The notes beneath the pieces were generated by a model. The model ran no database searches. It was not told where the DNA came from and saw nothing but the letters and a program-made list of their open reading frames with translations. Source: a virus. Taken from it: a stretch of DNA of 40,731 nucleotides. Location: positions 1 to 40,731 of the IMG/VR virus record IMGVR_UViG_3300043395_002180; one strand, written 5' to 3'. Shown here in pieces: positions 1-9,375 of the stretch (positions are counted from its first letter, which is position 1; every line of letters begins with the position of its first letter). A program made the translations under genes and the position numbers.

Positions 1-3000
1 GTAATACTTCTTTCATTACCACCATATACTAAATCAGTAAGAACATTATCAATAATAAATCCAGTATCTCTATAACACTTATCTTCTTTATAATTTAATG
101 TTGGATAGGTATCATTTACATAATCAATTGTATTTTGTTGTATAAACGTTCTATTTTCTTTAACTAATTCTCTAGCTGCTAATACAGCTTCTGATGGATT
201 AGTTAATACAACATTCTTAATAATATTTTGAGCTAATTGATTTGCGTAGTATATACCAGTTATAGTTGGGTCTAATTGTTGAGTTGAAGAAGGAACACCA
301 CCTACAGTTGCTGATGATGGGTATCTATAATAGAAATCTCCAGCTACAATACTTCTTTCATTACCACCATATACTAAGTCGGTTCTTACCGCATCTAAAA
401 TGTACCCTACATCTCTCTTACACTTATCTTCGTTATACAATACACCACTCCAAGAAGAAGATACATACTCAACAACCTCAGCTGCTATAAGAGATTTGTT
501 TCTTCTTATCAACTCACTAGCGTTTATTGAATTAAGTGAAGCTTGTGTGAATGATTGACCAACAACAACCTTTTGTGCTATTCTACTTGCGTAATTAATA
601 GCATCGGTTGTTTGAATTAATTGTGAACCAGTTGCTGCAGATGGATATGTGAAATAGTAATCTGCTGCGATTCTAGTTCTTTCATTACCACCATAGATAA
701 TATCAGTTCTAACCGCATCTAAGATGTATCCAATATCCCTTCTACAAGTTGTTTCGTTGTAGTCAAAACTTCCCCAAGATGAACTCATATATGCTATGGT
801 TTCATCTGCTATGAAATCTTTGTTGTTTAATATCAATAATGAAGCACTTGCTCTGCTTCCAGTGAATTGTTGGAATACTACATTTTGAATTAACTTTTGT
901 GCTAATCTACTTGCGTAGTTAATACCATCTAAAGTTTGTGCTAATTGAGAACCAGTAGCTTGTGATGGATATTCATAATAGAATTGTCCATTTACTACTG
1001 ATGCTGAATTTTGATTCCAAATAAGGTCTTCAGCTGCTCCACTAATAATTAAACCAACATCTCTACGGCATTTAGCTTCATCATATTGGAATGAACTCCA
1101 AGAAGAACTTAAATATGCAATAGTTTCATCTTGTATGAAATCTATATTTTGTTTTATTATATTATAAGCTGCTAATACGTTTGATGATGATACTGATGTT
1201 GTATAATTTGCTTTACCAAATATCCCAGCACTTTCACCTCTTTCAATAATCTTTGTTACAATTGAAATTGAAGATGAAATAAATGCAACATCTTCTAAAC
1301 TTCCACTATAAGATGAAGAAATATATTGTTCAGTTGCAGTTACTTTAATATTTTGAGATAATGATGATGTTAATGCAGGTAATGCAGATTTACCGCCAAC
1401 CAAAACATCAGTAATAAGTTTCATTGAAGAACTTATACTTTGAGATTCTGCTGTTGTTGCTGGAACTGCTAATGTTTCTATTGATGTAGCTGTTACTTTA
1501 ATATTATTCAAAGTATTAGATACAAATGTAGGAATTGAACCAGTTCCATTTGTTACAATAGTACCAACCAAAGATATAGATGCTGATATTGAACTACTAA
1601 CAGACCCACTTGCTGCATTTGAACCACTATATTGTGCAATAGATGTTACTTTAATTGCATTTGTTTGTGATGATGTAAATGCAGGTTCAGCTGCTATACC
1701 ACCAGCTATAATTGTGTTTACAATATCAAATCCACTAGCTATTTTATTAACTTCATTTGGTGTTACAAATGAAGAAGTAGTTTGTGAACCCGTTGTTACA
1801 TTAAGAGGATTATCTTTACCCCAATTTAAACCTGTATTTTGTGCTAATATTGATGGTACTGCTGATACACCTCTTTTAATAATTCCTTCTATAATTGCAA
1901 AAGAACTACTAATAGAATTTTGTTGAGTAACTGTACCACCATTTGATGATGTTACATTTGTATTATTTGTAACTTTAATATTTCTCTCATCATTATTTAC
2001 AATTCTTGGTGTATCTAAAATAATATTACTTACAATATAATCAGTAATAATTTTTGCATATCTAATAGCACCAGAAGTTTCTACCTTTTGAGTTCTTGTT
2101 GCTTGTGATGGATATTCATAATAATACTTACCTGCTGTTACACTTCTTTCATTACCACCATACAATAGGTCAGTTGATACAGCATCTAAAATATATCCAA
2201 CATCACGTCTACATTTTGAAGTATTGTATTTTAATTGTGGATATGCAACGTTTACATATTCTATTACTTCGTTTTGTATTAATGATTTGTTACTTCTTAT
2301 TAATGAATATGCAGCTTGAGAAGATGTTGTTGGTAAACTAAATGTTTTTCCTGCAATTAAATTAGTAACCATACCTGCAGCAAAACGAATACCATCTAAA
2401 GTTTGTCCTAATTGTCCTTCAGAATCACCATCACCATCTACAGTTGCTAAAGATGGATACAAATAATAAAATTCACCAGCTTCTATTGCTCTTTCATTAC
2501 CACCATATAAAATATCGGTTGCTACCGCATCAATTATATACCCAACATCTCTTTTACATTTAGTTTCGTTATAATAGAAGTTAGACCAAGAAGATGATAA
2601 GAATGCAATTGTTTCATTTTGAACAAATGTCTTATTGTTATTAATTACTTGCCATGCAGTTTTTCTCTTTTGAGTGTATGCATTTAAATCAATATCTCTA
2701 AATTCTTTATTTTTCAACAATTCAATAGCTAATCTTGCTGCATATTTTACTGCTGTCTTTGTTGGGTCTTTTTGGGTTGTTGTTGCTTCAGATGGATATT
2801 CATAGTAAAATCTACCAGCCGTAATACTTTTATCATTACCACCATATAATAGGTCTTGCGCAACTGCATCAATTAAGAACCCAACATCTCTACGGCATGT
2901 TGCTTCATTATATGTAAATCCATCCACACCACTCCAAGAAGATGAAATGTATTGTATTACTTCTTCTTGAATAAATGCTTTACTACCAGTTAAAATTTCA

Positions 3001-5294
3001 AATGCGTTGATTATATCTGTATCTTCACTAGCTACACTACCACTTACAGTTGCAGGATATGTTAAAGTATTTGCAATTAATTCTCTTGGTGTTGCTGAGT
3101 TGTTTATAATATTAAATCTTCCACTTAAAGTATTATCTATCTGAGATGTATAATATAAAGTATTAGGTGCATCATATGGTACAGCAAATGTAATATTACC
3201 AACACTATCTCCATTATTAATTACACCCTTATTGTAATCATATGTATTTGCAATTGTTTCAATTGGTTGTGTTCTTATAAAGAATGGATAATCTATTCCA
3301 CCAATTGCAGCAGATGCACTAATATAAAATTTATAAGTTTCACCTCTATATAAAGTTATTGTTGGATTAGCTCCAACACCTTCAAACTGATAAGATGAAC
3401 TATTGTTATTTGTTACGGTATAATTTCTTTTATGATTATTTGGAATTGGTAAAATATTACTACCAGTACCATTTGCTAAAATATTATAAATAATACTAAA
3501 ACTAGAACTTACTTTATTAATTGTTTGTACTGAAGATGAAATACCACTTTGAACTGGTTCTAATCCTCCAATATAAAAACTTGCACTTAATGATGATGTA
3601 AGTTTTGGTACTGCACTCAATCCATTTTTAATAATATCAATTACAGTTTCAAAAGATGAACTTATACTTGCCGTTATATCATTTGGTAATGCAGGTGAAG
3701 CTGGTGATGGTACTAAAGATGTTCTTTTTATACTAGCTGATGTTGATGATTTAAAATCATAAGAACCCGTACCATTTGCGAATATACCTAATATAACACC
3801 AAACGAAGAACTAATTTGTGAAAGGTCTTCCAATGATGCCGATAATGGAGTTGCAGAACCAGATAATGAACCTGTAATTTGGTCTGCTCCTAAAATATTG
3901 TAAGGAGATGCTGCTGTAAATCCTTTATTAGAACTTCTTGCTAATAATGTAGGATAGTTTGAAGTTCCACTATTTACTATTTCACTAACTAATTTAAAAT
4001 CTGCTGAAATTTCATCTGCAGCAGTTGTAGATAATTCTACACCAGAAGATGTTGTATATTGTGAAAACTGAGAAGGTGATGTTAAACGAATACCTTCCGC
4101 AGTGTTGAGTGTTGTAACTTCAGGTAAAGCATCTAACCCTCTATTCAATACATCTACAACTACACTCCAGCTTGCTCTAACTCTATTTCTAGCTTCAATG
4201 TTGCCACCACTACCAGAAATAAAACGAGAACCACTAGCATACATACCATACAAACCAAACGAAATGTTTGAGTTGTTTAGGGTAGCGTGTCCACCATTAT
4301 TTACTCTAATTGCATAGTATGAGAAGTTATTAAAGAAAGATACGAGCTGAATGAATCCTCTACCATTTACCAAACAACCTACACCATTTGGAGAAATCTG
4401 CGTATAAGCATCCAATACCATTGAAGCAAGTGGTGAATCGGGATTGATTACATCACCATTAACATACAATCCACCACCGCCAGGAGGAATTTCTTCGTAA
4501 AGTTCTGTGAATGAATTCTCTTGGTTAGAAATTTGCGAGCAGTTCTGAACGTATGGTGAAGTTGTAATAAATGCACCAGGTTGGAAAGCTACTGCAAATC
4601 CTTTTTCAGGATTTATTTGGTCTGGAAATAATCTCAGTCCTCCCATAGTAACCTCTGCAATATAACAACCAGAGTTTACATAGAATAGGTCTTCGGTAGG
4701 GTTCTTTGCGTTAATTTTAGTAATACGCAAACCAGCACCCCAAATAGTTGTGTTTTTAGGAAGGATAACAGGGTTATCTTCCAAATATGTACCCGCTTGA
4801 ACTTTGATTACATATCCATTTTGGATAGAACCAGTATCAAAACCATAACGTCCATCATACCCCGGCTGTGCTAAAGCAGCGGCCCTCTTAATTGTACGAA
4901 GTGGGTATTGTATAGTTCTACCATCATTTGTATCATCACCATCCGTAGATGAGACGTATAGAGTTGGTACGTTAGCACCAAAATCTTTTGCAAGGATACC
5001 AGCGTATCTTTGAGTATCTTCAGCTAAAATTGTATTTGAAGATGTAACAGATAAAACAGTATTGGGTGCTCCAGTTTTTAAAATACCATCAATTACCAAC
5101 GAACCAGTTAAAAATACAGAGCCGGTAATTTCATTTACCGAACCAGTATCATTTCCTAAAAAGAAGCTTTTTGATACAAATAAAGAACTTGATATAATGA
5201 CATCATTTCCAACAAACAAATTTTCCCCAATAGTAAGGGAAGCTGTTATATTCTGTTGTTCTTCAATCTGTTTACGAGGTATTAATCTTGCCAT
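1..5294 (-). CDS. Giant repetitive tail fibre/adhesin (3' end outside window)
   Basis: The frame opens at the ATG at 5292-5294, overlapping the stop of the preceding gene as TAATG, and reads without a stop to the window edge, giving at least 1764 codons. Residues 15-75 hold T/S-G repeats such as NEITGSVFLTGS. Residues about 113-145 carry DGDDTNDGR followed by PLRTIKRAAALAQPG, the usual entry to a right-handed beta-helix of the pectin-lyase type. Seven copies of a roughly 110-residue module centred on C(R/K)RDVGYILDAV...LYGGNER have their Cys at residues 800, 913, 1028, 1409, 1517, 1625 and 1740. Similar RDVG/GGN modules occur in large structural proteins of marine T4-like phages. Between copies lie ISSSF...I..G.SA.P repeats. 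It is probably a virion surface fibre for host adsorption; the receptor cannot be told. A function other than adsorption is possible. Confidence 0.85.
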   Translation of the reverse strand, partial: MARLIPRKQIEEQQNITASLTIGENLFVGNDVIISSSLFVSKSFFLGNDTGSVNEITGSVFLTGSLVIDGILKTGAPNTVLSVTSSNTILAEDTQRYAGILAKDFGANVPTLYVSSTDGDDTNDGRTIQYPLRTIKRAAALAQPGYDGRYGFDTGSIQNGYVIKVQAGTYLEDNPVILPKNTTIWGAGLRITKINAKNPTEDLFYVNSGCYIAEVTMGGLRLFPDQINPEKGFAVAFQPGAFITTSPYVQNCSQISNQENSFTELYEEIPPGGGGLYVNGDVINPDSPLASMVLDAYTQISPNGVGCLVNGRGFIQLVSFFNNFSYYAIRVNNGGHATLNNSNISFGLYGMYASGSRFISGSGGNIEARNRVRASWSVVVDVLNRGLDALPEVTTLNTAEGIRLTSPSQFSQYTTSSGVELSTTAADEISADFKLVSEIVNSGTSNYPTLLARSSNKGFTAASPYNILGADQITGSLSGSATPLSASLEDLSQISSSFGVILGIFANGTGSYDFKSSTSASIKRTSLVPSPASPALPNDITASISSSFETVIDIIKNGLSAVPKLTSSLSASFYIGGLEPVQSGISSSVQTINKVSSSFSIIYNILANGTGSNILPIPNNHKRNYTVTNNNSSSYQFEGVGANPTITLYRGETYKFYISASAAIGGIDYPFFIRTQPIETIANTYDYNKGVINNGDSVGNITFAVPYDAPNTLYYTSQIDNTLSGRFNIINNSATPRELIANTLTYPATVSGSVASEDTDIINAFEILTGSKAFIQEEVIQYISSSWSGVDGFTYNEATCRRDVGFLIDAVAQDLLYGGNDKSITAGRFYYEYPSEATTTQKDPTKTAVKYAARLAIELLKNKEFRDIDLNAYTQKRKTAWQVINNNKTFVQNETIAFLSSSWSNFYYNETKCKRDVGYIIDAVATDILYGGNERAIEAGEFYYLYPSLATVDGDGDSEGQLGQTLDGIRFAAGMVTNLIAGKTFSLPTTSSQAAYSLIRSNKSLIQNEVIEYVNVAYPQLKYNTSKCRRDVGYILDAVSTDLLYGGNERSVTAGKYYYEYPSQATRTQKVETSGAIRYAKIITDYIVSNIILDTPRIVNNDERNIKVTNNTNVTSSNGGTVTQQNSISSSFAIIEGIIKRGVSAVPSILAQNTGLNWGKDNPLNVTTGSQTTSSFVTPNEVNKIASGFDIVNTIIAGGIAAEPAFTSSQTNAIKVTSIAQYSGSNAASGSVSSSISASISLVGTIVTNGTGSIPTFVSNTLNNIKVTATSIETLAVPATTAESQSISSSMKLITDVLVGGKSALPALTSSLSQNIKVTATEQYISSSYSGSLEDVAFISSSISIVTKIIERGESAGIFGKANYTTSVSSSNVLAAYNIIKQNIDFIQDETIAYLSSSWSSFQYDEAKCRRDVGLIISGAAEDLIWNQNSASVVNGQFYYEYPSQATGSQLAQTLDGINYASRLAQKLIQNVVFQQFTGSRASASLLILNNKDFIADETIAYMSSSWGSFDYNETTCRRDIGYILDAVRTDIIYGGNERTRIAADYYFTYPSAATGSQLIQTTDAINYASRIAQKVVVGQSFTQASLNSINASELIRRNKSLIAAEVVEYVSSSWSGVLYNEDKCKRDVGYILDAVRTDLVYGGNERSIVAGDFYYRYPSSATVGGVPSSTQQLDPTITGIYYANQLAQNIIKNVVLTNPSEAVLAARELVKENRTFIQQNTIDYVNDTYPTLNYKEDKCYRDTGFIIDNVLTDLVYGGNERSI
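20..2960 (-). repeat. Seven-copy coding repeat, about 108-115 codons per unit
   Basis: The copies lie inside the giant fibre gene, with their conserved Cys codons at 2895, 2556, 2211, 1068, 744, 420 and 75. Spacing is 113, 115, 381, 108, 108 and 115 codons; the long gap is filled by a different Ser-rich repeat. Each copy follows the order SSSW or similar, C-(R/K)-R-D-V-G, YGGNER, FYYxYPS-x-AT. Copies differ in both DNA and protein, so the duplication is old. Confidence 0.85.
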
Positions 5295-5677
5295 TATACT
5301 ATTTCTGCTATTTTACCTTTAATTTCAAAATCTGCTGCACTTACCTCTTTTGGTAATCTTGTAATATTTGCAACAAATGTAACAACAATATTATTTGAAT
5401 TTACCGAGGCTTTATATCTATCCTGTGGTTGTTTTACTCCAAATAAATATACATCAATATAATCTGTAACATCATCTACTTCCAATATATCAAAAATAAA
5501 TCTTTTATTTACTAAAGTTAAAGTAAAATATATTTCATTTTCAACCTCAATTGTATCTGGATTATACGCATATGTAAATGTATCTGCATTTACTCTTAAC
5601 ACAAAATCTCTAAATGCGGCTCTATCTCTTAATTTTTGAGTAGTATCTAAACTTATATTTGGTATTTGTCTTCTCAT
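5294..5677 (-). CDS. Small virion-associated protein of the neck/fibre cluster
   Basis: This is a 127-residue protein with no family I can name. It starts with ATG in a 4-base ATGA overlap with the previous gene, and its stop overlaps the start of the giant fibre gene. The C-terminal half (VYLFGVKQPQDRY, then NNIVVTF and FEIKGKIAEIV) has the same layout as the C-termini of the 121-residue protein upstream of it and of the gp15-like protein, so the three probably share one beta-rich domain. No signal peptide or membrane segment is seen. The tight coupling to gp15 and to the giant fibre suggests a structural or adaptor role between tail and fibre; that is inference from position. Confidence 0.8.
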   Translation of the reverse strand: MRRQIPNISLDTTQKLRDRAAFRDFVLRVNADTFTYAYNPDTIEVENEIYFTLTLVNKRFIFDILEVDDVTDYIDVYLFGVKQPQDRYKASVNSNNIVVTFVANITRLPKEVSAADFEIKGKIAEIV

Positions 5678-6039
5678 ATAGTTACTCTAAATTCTTCAAC
5701 ATCTCCTTTTATTTTAATTTCATCGGTTTCGTCCAATTGATACGGATTTCCAAATCTATCAAATTGAGGAAATTTTTCTTTTATAAATTTTACATAAAAA
5801 TCATTTCCAATGGTTTCAAAAACATAATCATTTTCAGATATAAATAAACCATTTATAAAAACATCAAATCTAGCAGAGGGTTTTCTCAAATCTACTAATT
5901 TTGAATATAAAGTTTTTACTCTTACATTTTCAATTTTATAAATCCAATAGAATGGATGAAAAATTGGTTCTTGATATAATTCAAACTCATTTGGTTCATT
6001 AACCTCTTTCATTATATTTTTTAGAAGTCTTATATTCAT
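5674..6039 (-). CDS. Small virion-associated protein, paralogous beta domain
   Basis: This 121-residue protein overlaps the upstream gp15-like gene by 4 bases (ATGA) and the next gene by 4 bases, so the three are translationally coupled. Its second half reads VFINGLFISENDY, then VKFIKEKFPQF, then DEIKIKGDVEEF. That parallels the last part of the gp15-like protein (VYINGDFISPATY ... DEVAITGKFQEL). I read this as a duplicated beta-domain. The N-terminal part (residues 1-50) is basic and aromatic and matches nothing I recognise. It probably acts in the neck or tail-fibre assembly block, judged only by its neighbours. Confidence 0.8.
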   Translation of the reverse strand: MNIRLLKNIMKEVNEPNEFELYQEPIFHPFYWIYKIENVRVKTLYSKLVDLRKPSARFDVFINGLFISENDYVFETIGNDFYVKFIKEKFPQFDRFGNPYQLDETDEIKIKGDVEEFRVTI

Positions 6040-7094
6040 AGTTCTTGAAATTTACCGGTTATTGCAACTTCATCATTTACATCCAATGGAAATGGTAAAG
6101 TAAATACAAATGTTATTTCATTTGTTGAACCATTATATGAATATGTGTATGTTGCTGGTGATATAAAATCTCCATTTATATAAACTCTAAACCAGTTTAC
6201 AATATCAAAAACTCCAACTAATTCGGATGGTAAAATTGGTTTTTTAACATTGATTAGTTTTACAGTTGATGAATTTACAAATGTTGCCATTTGAGAACCC
6301 CTTACTGCTACAAAATCAATTATTTGAGCATATTCATTATATAAACTTGGATTTACAAATAAATTACCAGTTAAATCCGTTTCTACACCAAAAACAACTC
6401 TTTTTAAAGTTCTATTCTTTTTAACAACTGGTTTTTCATTATATCTTTCTGGTAGTAAATATGCATTTACAATCATATTAAATGTTGTTCTTATAATTCT
6501 TTCAGAACCTTCTCCAACTTCTTGAGTTGTATCAAATGAATCAATTTTTACTTTAAATTTATATCCATCTTCTTTACCCCAATACCTGTCAGTTGCATAT
6601 TGAAATGCTTCAACTATTTTATTCATATGTTCTGTAAATGATGTCCAAATCATTACTTCATACGTTAATGTAACATAATCTGGTACATTTATATTATAAA
6701 CTTCATCTGCAGGTTTTACCCCATTTTGTAAACTAAACCTTTCATATCTATTCTTTTGAGAATATTTTTTGTAAGTAGATATAGTATTTACTTCTTTAAA
6801 ATTTGATAATAAATCGTTTCTTTCAATAGAGTTTCGTTTAAACATTACCAATGGTATTTGTATTTTACCTCTTTGGTCTCTCAAATATCCTTGATTTCTT
6901 GCATTCGCCCATCTTTCAGCATTACCATATAATAAAGGAACTTTTATTTTGTTAGAATTTTCTTCAACAATTGGTATTACAATATCAGACATATATTCTG
7001 CAATAGTTGTATCTATATCAATTAGTTTTACTCCTTTGATAAATTCACGTTCTACCGAAAGCTGTTTTGCTCTATTTGTTTCTCTTTTATCCAT
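6036..7094 (-). CDS. 15: Tail sheath stabiliser/tail completion protein, gp15-like
   Basis: The 352-residue protein resembles the T4 gp15 family, which caps the top of the tail tube and sheath and joins the tail to the head. The supporting stretches are VPLLYGNAERW near residue 52, IQIPLVMFKR near 78, and LTYEVMIWTSFTEHMNKIVE near 142, followed by FKVKIDSFDT and FNMIVNAYLLPE. The order gp13, gp14, gp15 in this and the two preceding genes matches T4. It is longer than T4 gp15 (about 270 residues) because of a C-terminal addition from about residue 250 that resembles the two small proteins encoded next. The start is an ATG sharing one base with the preceding stop (TAATG). Confidence 0.8.
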   Translation of the reverse strand: MDKRETNRAKQLSVEREFIKGVKLIDIDTTIAEYMSDIVIPIVEENSNKIKVPLLYGNAERWANARNQGYLRDQRGKIQIPLVMFKRNSIERNDLLSNFKEVNTISTYKKYSQKNRYERFSLQNGVKPADEVYNINVPDYVTLTYEVMIWTSFTEHMNKIVEAFQYATDRYWGKEDGYKFKVKIDSFDTTQEVGEGSERIIRTTFNMIVNAYLLPERYNEKPVVKKNRTLKRVVFGVETDLTGNLFVNPSLYNEYAQIIDFVAVRGSQMATFVNSSTVKLINVKKPILPSELVGVFDIVNWFRVYINGDFISPATYTYSYNGSTNEITFVFTLPFPLDVNDEVAITGKFQEL

Positions 7095-7555
7095 TATAAT
7101 ACTCTCATTTCAGTTTGAATTGAACTTCTTCTAGTCATAAATGTAGAACATATTACTGAATATTTTTCATCTTCACCAACTCTACCACCAATCAACATAT
7201 CTTCTCTAGTATTAGAAATTTCAAAATATCCGTCATTATGATAAATAATATCGCCGATTTCTGGATAAAAATCTTTCTCTTTTAAAGTAAACCTGTTAAA
7301 ACGGAATTCTACATTTTGAGAAATATCTGAACCAAATCCTTCATAGTTTGCTGTTGTATCTTCTCTTTGTATTACGGCTGTACACTCTATACCTTGATAA
7401 TATGTTTTATTAAGAGATTCGCCATAAAGATTTGTTTTTGATTCTTCTATAATTAATTTATATAAAATTACAGTAGTTTCAATGACAGCATCTACCAATT
7501 CTCTTGATATACCTTCAAAAAATTTTATATCCCTTGCTAATGCAAATCTTGCCAT
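7094..7555 (-). CDS. 14: Neck protein, gp14-like
   Basis: The 153-residue protein fits the T4-like gp14 neck family, which with gp13 forms the connector below the portal. The clearest part is residues 20-60, where YKLIIEESKTNLYGES is followed by NKTYYQGIECTAVI; the TxTNLYGES-NK-Y signature is typical of gp14 in marine T4-like phages. It then has FRFNRFTLKEKDFYPEIGD and a short C-terminal strand region. At 153 residues it is clearly shorter than T4 gp14 (about 256), so this is a reduced form. It lies between gp13 and gp15, four bases after gp13 and overlapping gp15 by one base. Confidence 0.8.
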   Translation of the reverse strand: MARFALARDIKFFEGISRELVDAVIETTVILYKLIIEESKTNLYGESLNKTYYQGIECTAVIQREDTTANYEGFGSDISQNVEFRFNRFTLKEKDFYPEIGDIIYHNDGYFEISNTREDMLIGGRVGEDEKYSVICSTFMTRRSSIQTEMRVL

Positions 7556-7559
7556 AATA

Positions 7560-8726
7560 TTAACCTATATAAATTGCTAGTGGTACTTTTCGTAACATTT
7601 CTTGATGAGCCGTAGCTTCAGTATTTCTATTTTCAAATTGTTTTGTTCTTCCTAATTCTTCCAATGTTTCTCTTAATTGTGTCATAAGAGCTTCTTTTTC
7701 AGTTTGTGCCTCACTTCTCAATGCGGCTCCATCCAAACTAATTTCAGAACCAGGAATTGGAATTTGTGAATACTTTTCTCTAACCGCTCCCAATAACTCT
7801 TTAACTAGCGCTAAGGTATATTTTCTAATCCACTGCTTACCAACATCATTAATTCCACCATATTCCATAAAATCATAAGGAATATCCGAATAATCTGATA
7901 TCACATTTGCTGTAACTGCTGTAGAGTTTTCAGTAAATTCATCTTTTACAAAATAATCAAAATATAATTTACCATACAAATTTATGTGATTTGTGGTTGG
8001 TCTTGGAAATACTCTCATTTTACCATTTACAATATTAAATGTAAATGCGGATTTTCTGAATTGGTCATTAAATTCAATTGCTTGAATTCTTAACATATCT
8101 TCAAATATTGGCATCAATATAAATTGTGCCGCTGGAGAGTATGAACCAAATCCAAACTCATCAATAAGGTTTAATGTACCCTGTCCACTTACGGAATATG
8201 GGTCAAAGAATCTATTGATTGCTGGTACTGGTTCGTGGAATACTTTTACAATTTCTATACGTTTTCCACTTTCTGAAACAGCACTCCATAGTGTATCTAA
8301 ATTATATTCTTGCTGTCCCGGTACTAATTCAATATATCCTTTTTTAACATCTGTATTTCCACCCACTCCAGCAAGTGTACCATACGCATCTGAAATTGAA
8401 ATAAGTGTTGGTAAATTTGAACCTTGAACTAATTTATTTGAAAGATTTGTATTTTTTAATTTACCCCTTACGGTATCTAAATTATTACGAATATTGAATT
8501 GATTTACCTGTGCTCCATATTCAGATACCGATTCTTCAAAACATGCGTAGAAATTTTCATCTAAAAGTTCAATATTTTGAATAGGGTATCCCAATCTTCT
8601 AGCACACCAAAGTGCTACTTTTGGAGCATCTTCTTGGAATTCGTAATCATTATCATAAATTCCAAAAGGTGTCTGACCTGGAAAGAATGAAGACGAGCCA
8701 GGATATATTAAAGTTTCTAATGCCAT
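7560..8726 (-). CDS. 13: Neck protein, gp13-like
   Basis: This 388-residue protein resembles the gp13 neck proteins of T4-like phages, which bind the portal and close the head after packaging. A family signature lies around residues 285-330: WIRKYTLALVKELLG, then REKYSQIPIPG and a SLDG segment, followed by a charged helix with SEAQTEKEALMTQLRE. The N-terminal part contains ALWCARRLGYP and a helix with NFYACFEESVSEYG. It begins an apparent transcription unit: a promoter-like motif sits 25 bases upstream in a 71-base gap, and gp14 and gp15 follow without space. Confidence 0.85.
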   Translation of the reverse strand: MALETLIYPGSSSFFPGQTPFGIYDNDYEFQEDAPKVALWCARRLGYPIQNIELLDENFYACFEESVSEYGAQVNQFNIRNNLDTVRGKLKNTNLSNKLVQGSNLPTLISISDAYGTLAGVGGNTDVKKGYIELVPGQQEYNLDTLWSAVSESGKRIEIVKVFHEPVPAINRFFDPYSVSGQGTLNLIDEFGFGSYSPAAQFILMPIFEDMLRIQAIEFNDQFRKSAFTFNIVNGKMRVFPRPTTNHINLYGKLYFDYFVKDEFTENSTAVTANVISDYSDIPYDFMEYGGINDVGKQWIRKYTLALVKELLGAVREKYSQIPIPGSEISLDGAALRSEAQTEKEALMTQLRETLEELGRTKQFENRNTEATAHQEMLRKVPLAIYIG

Positions 8727-8751
8727 TATAAGTACTTATTTTAACGTTACC

Positions 8752-8760
8752 TATAAATAT
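8752..8760 (-). promoter_or_regulatory. Putative late promoter motif for gp13
   Basis: The minus strand reads ATATTTATA, 25 bases before the gp13 ATG. There is no TTTG or TTGACA at a -33/-35 distance. It is one of twelve copies of the same motif in gaps of this window. Confidence 0.55.
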
Positions 8761-8797
8761 TAGAAAAGGGAAGATTAGTTATTTGAGAGATATATCC

Positions 8798-9373
8798 TTA
8801 AAACACTTCAATTACAAAGTGTGTTGATACATTTGAGGATGGATATATCTTTTTAGTGGTATCAATTGGAAATAAAGAATTTGTTAGGGTTGCTATTGTC
8901 AAATTTCCAATCCCACTTTTTCCCAATACTGTTAAGCTGTATTCGCCTGGTGTTAAGGTAGTTACTGAATTGTTTACTGCTCTAATGGTGTTTATATCAT
9001 ATTGCCAAGTCTGATTTGCTCTTTGAGCTGTTACATTTGGGCGGTTTGTAACTGCTTTAGTCTCAAAACTTTTAGATGAAACCCCACCATCAATTGTTCC
9101 TCCACTACCACCTACAACTGCTAAAGAAACATTTGGTGAATAAAAAGCAACTGTTGATAATTGATTCCAGTTATCATTTGGTATTCTGACCATTCTAAAT
9201 CCTGTAAATGTAATAGTTTGTGTGACTGTCATTCTTCTACTCGGAGTTATATTACTTCTAAATAATTCTCCGGTAGATGCCTGTCTTACACCATTTATTA
9301 TGTAATTATCAATATTAGAATAAAATGGTGTATTTGAAATAATTTGGTATCCGTTTGTAAATTCTATTGCCAT
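8798..9373 (-). CDS. Structural protein of fibre cluster, unknown family
   Basis: The 191-residue protein begins at the ATG at 9371-9373, two bases after the collagen-like fibre gene stops; an in-frame TTG at 9392-9394 would overlap that gene and is less likely. It is rich in Thr, Ser, Asn and Val with little charge, as in beta-structured virion proteins. Motifs include MTVTQTITFTGFRMVRIPND (about 46-65), a Gly-rich GGSGGTIDGG turn, and a C-terminal half with LTPGEYSLTVLGKSG. I do not recognise the family. Its place directly after the long fibre gene suggests a fibre tip, a fibre chaperone or another virion surface protein; there is no catalytic motif. Confidence 0.75.
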   Translation of the reverse strand: MAIEFTNGYQIISNTPFYSNIDNYIINGVRQASTGELFRSNITPSRRMTVTQTITFTGFRMVRIPNDNWNQLSTVAFYSPNVSLAVVGGSGGTIDGGVSSKSFETKAVTNRPNVTAQRANQTWQYDINTIRAVNNSVTTLTPGEYSLTVLGKSGIGNLTIATLTNSLFPIDTTKKIYPSSNVSTHFVIEVF

Positions 9374-9375
9374 AA

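Noticed and set aside
20-2960. Regularly spaced repeats taken as a CRISPR array.
   Set aside because: Units are over 300 bases, diverged, and read through as protein; no short identical repeats or spacers are present.
1714-4317. Plus-strand open frames across the giant fibre gene.
   Set aside because: The minus strand is open throughout with recurrent protein motifs, so these are shadows.
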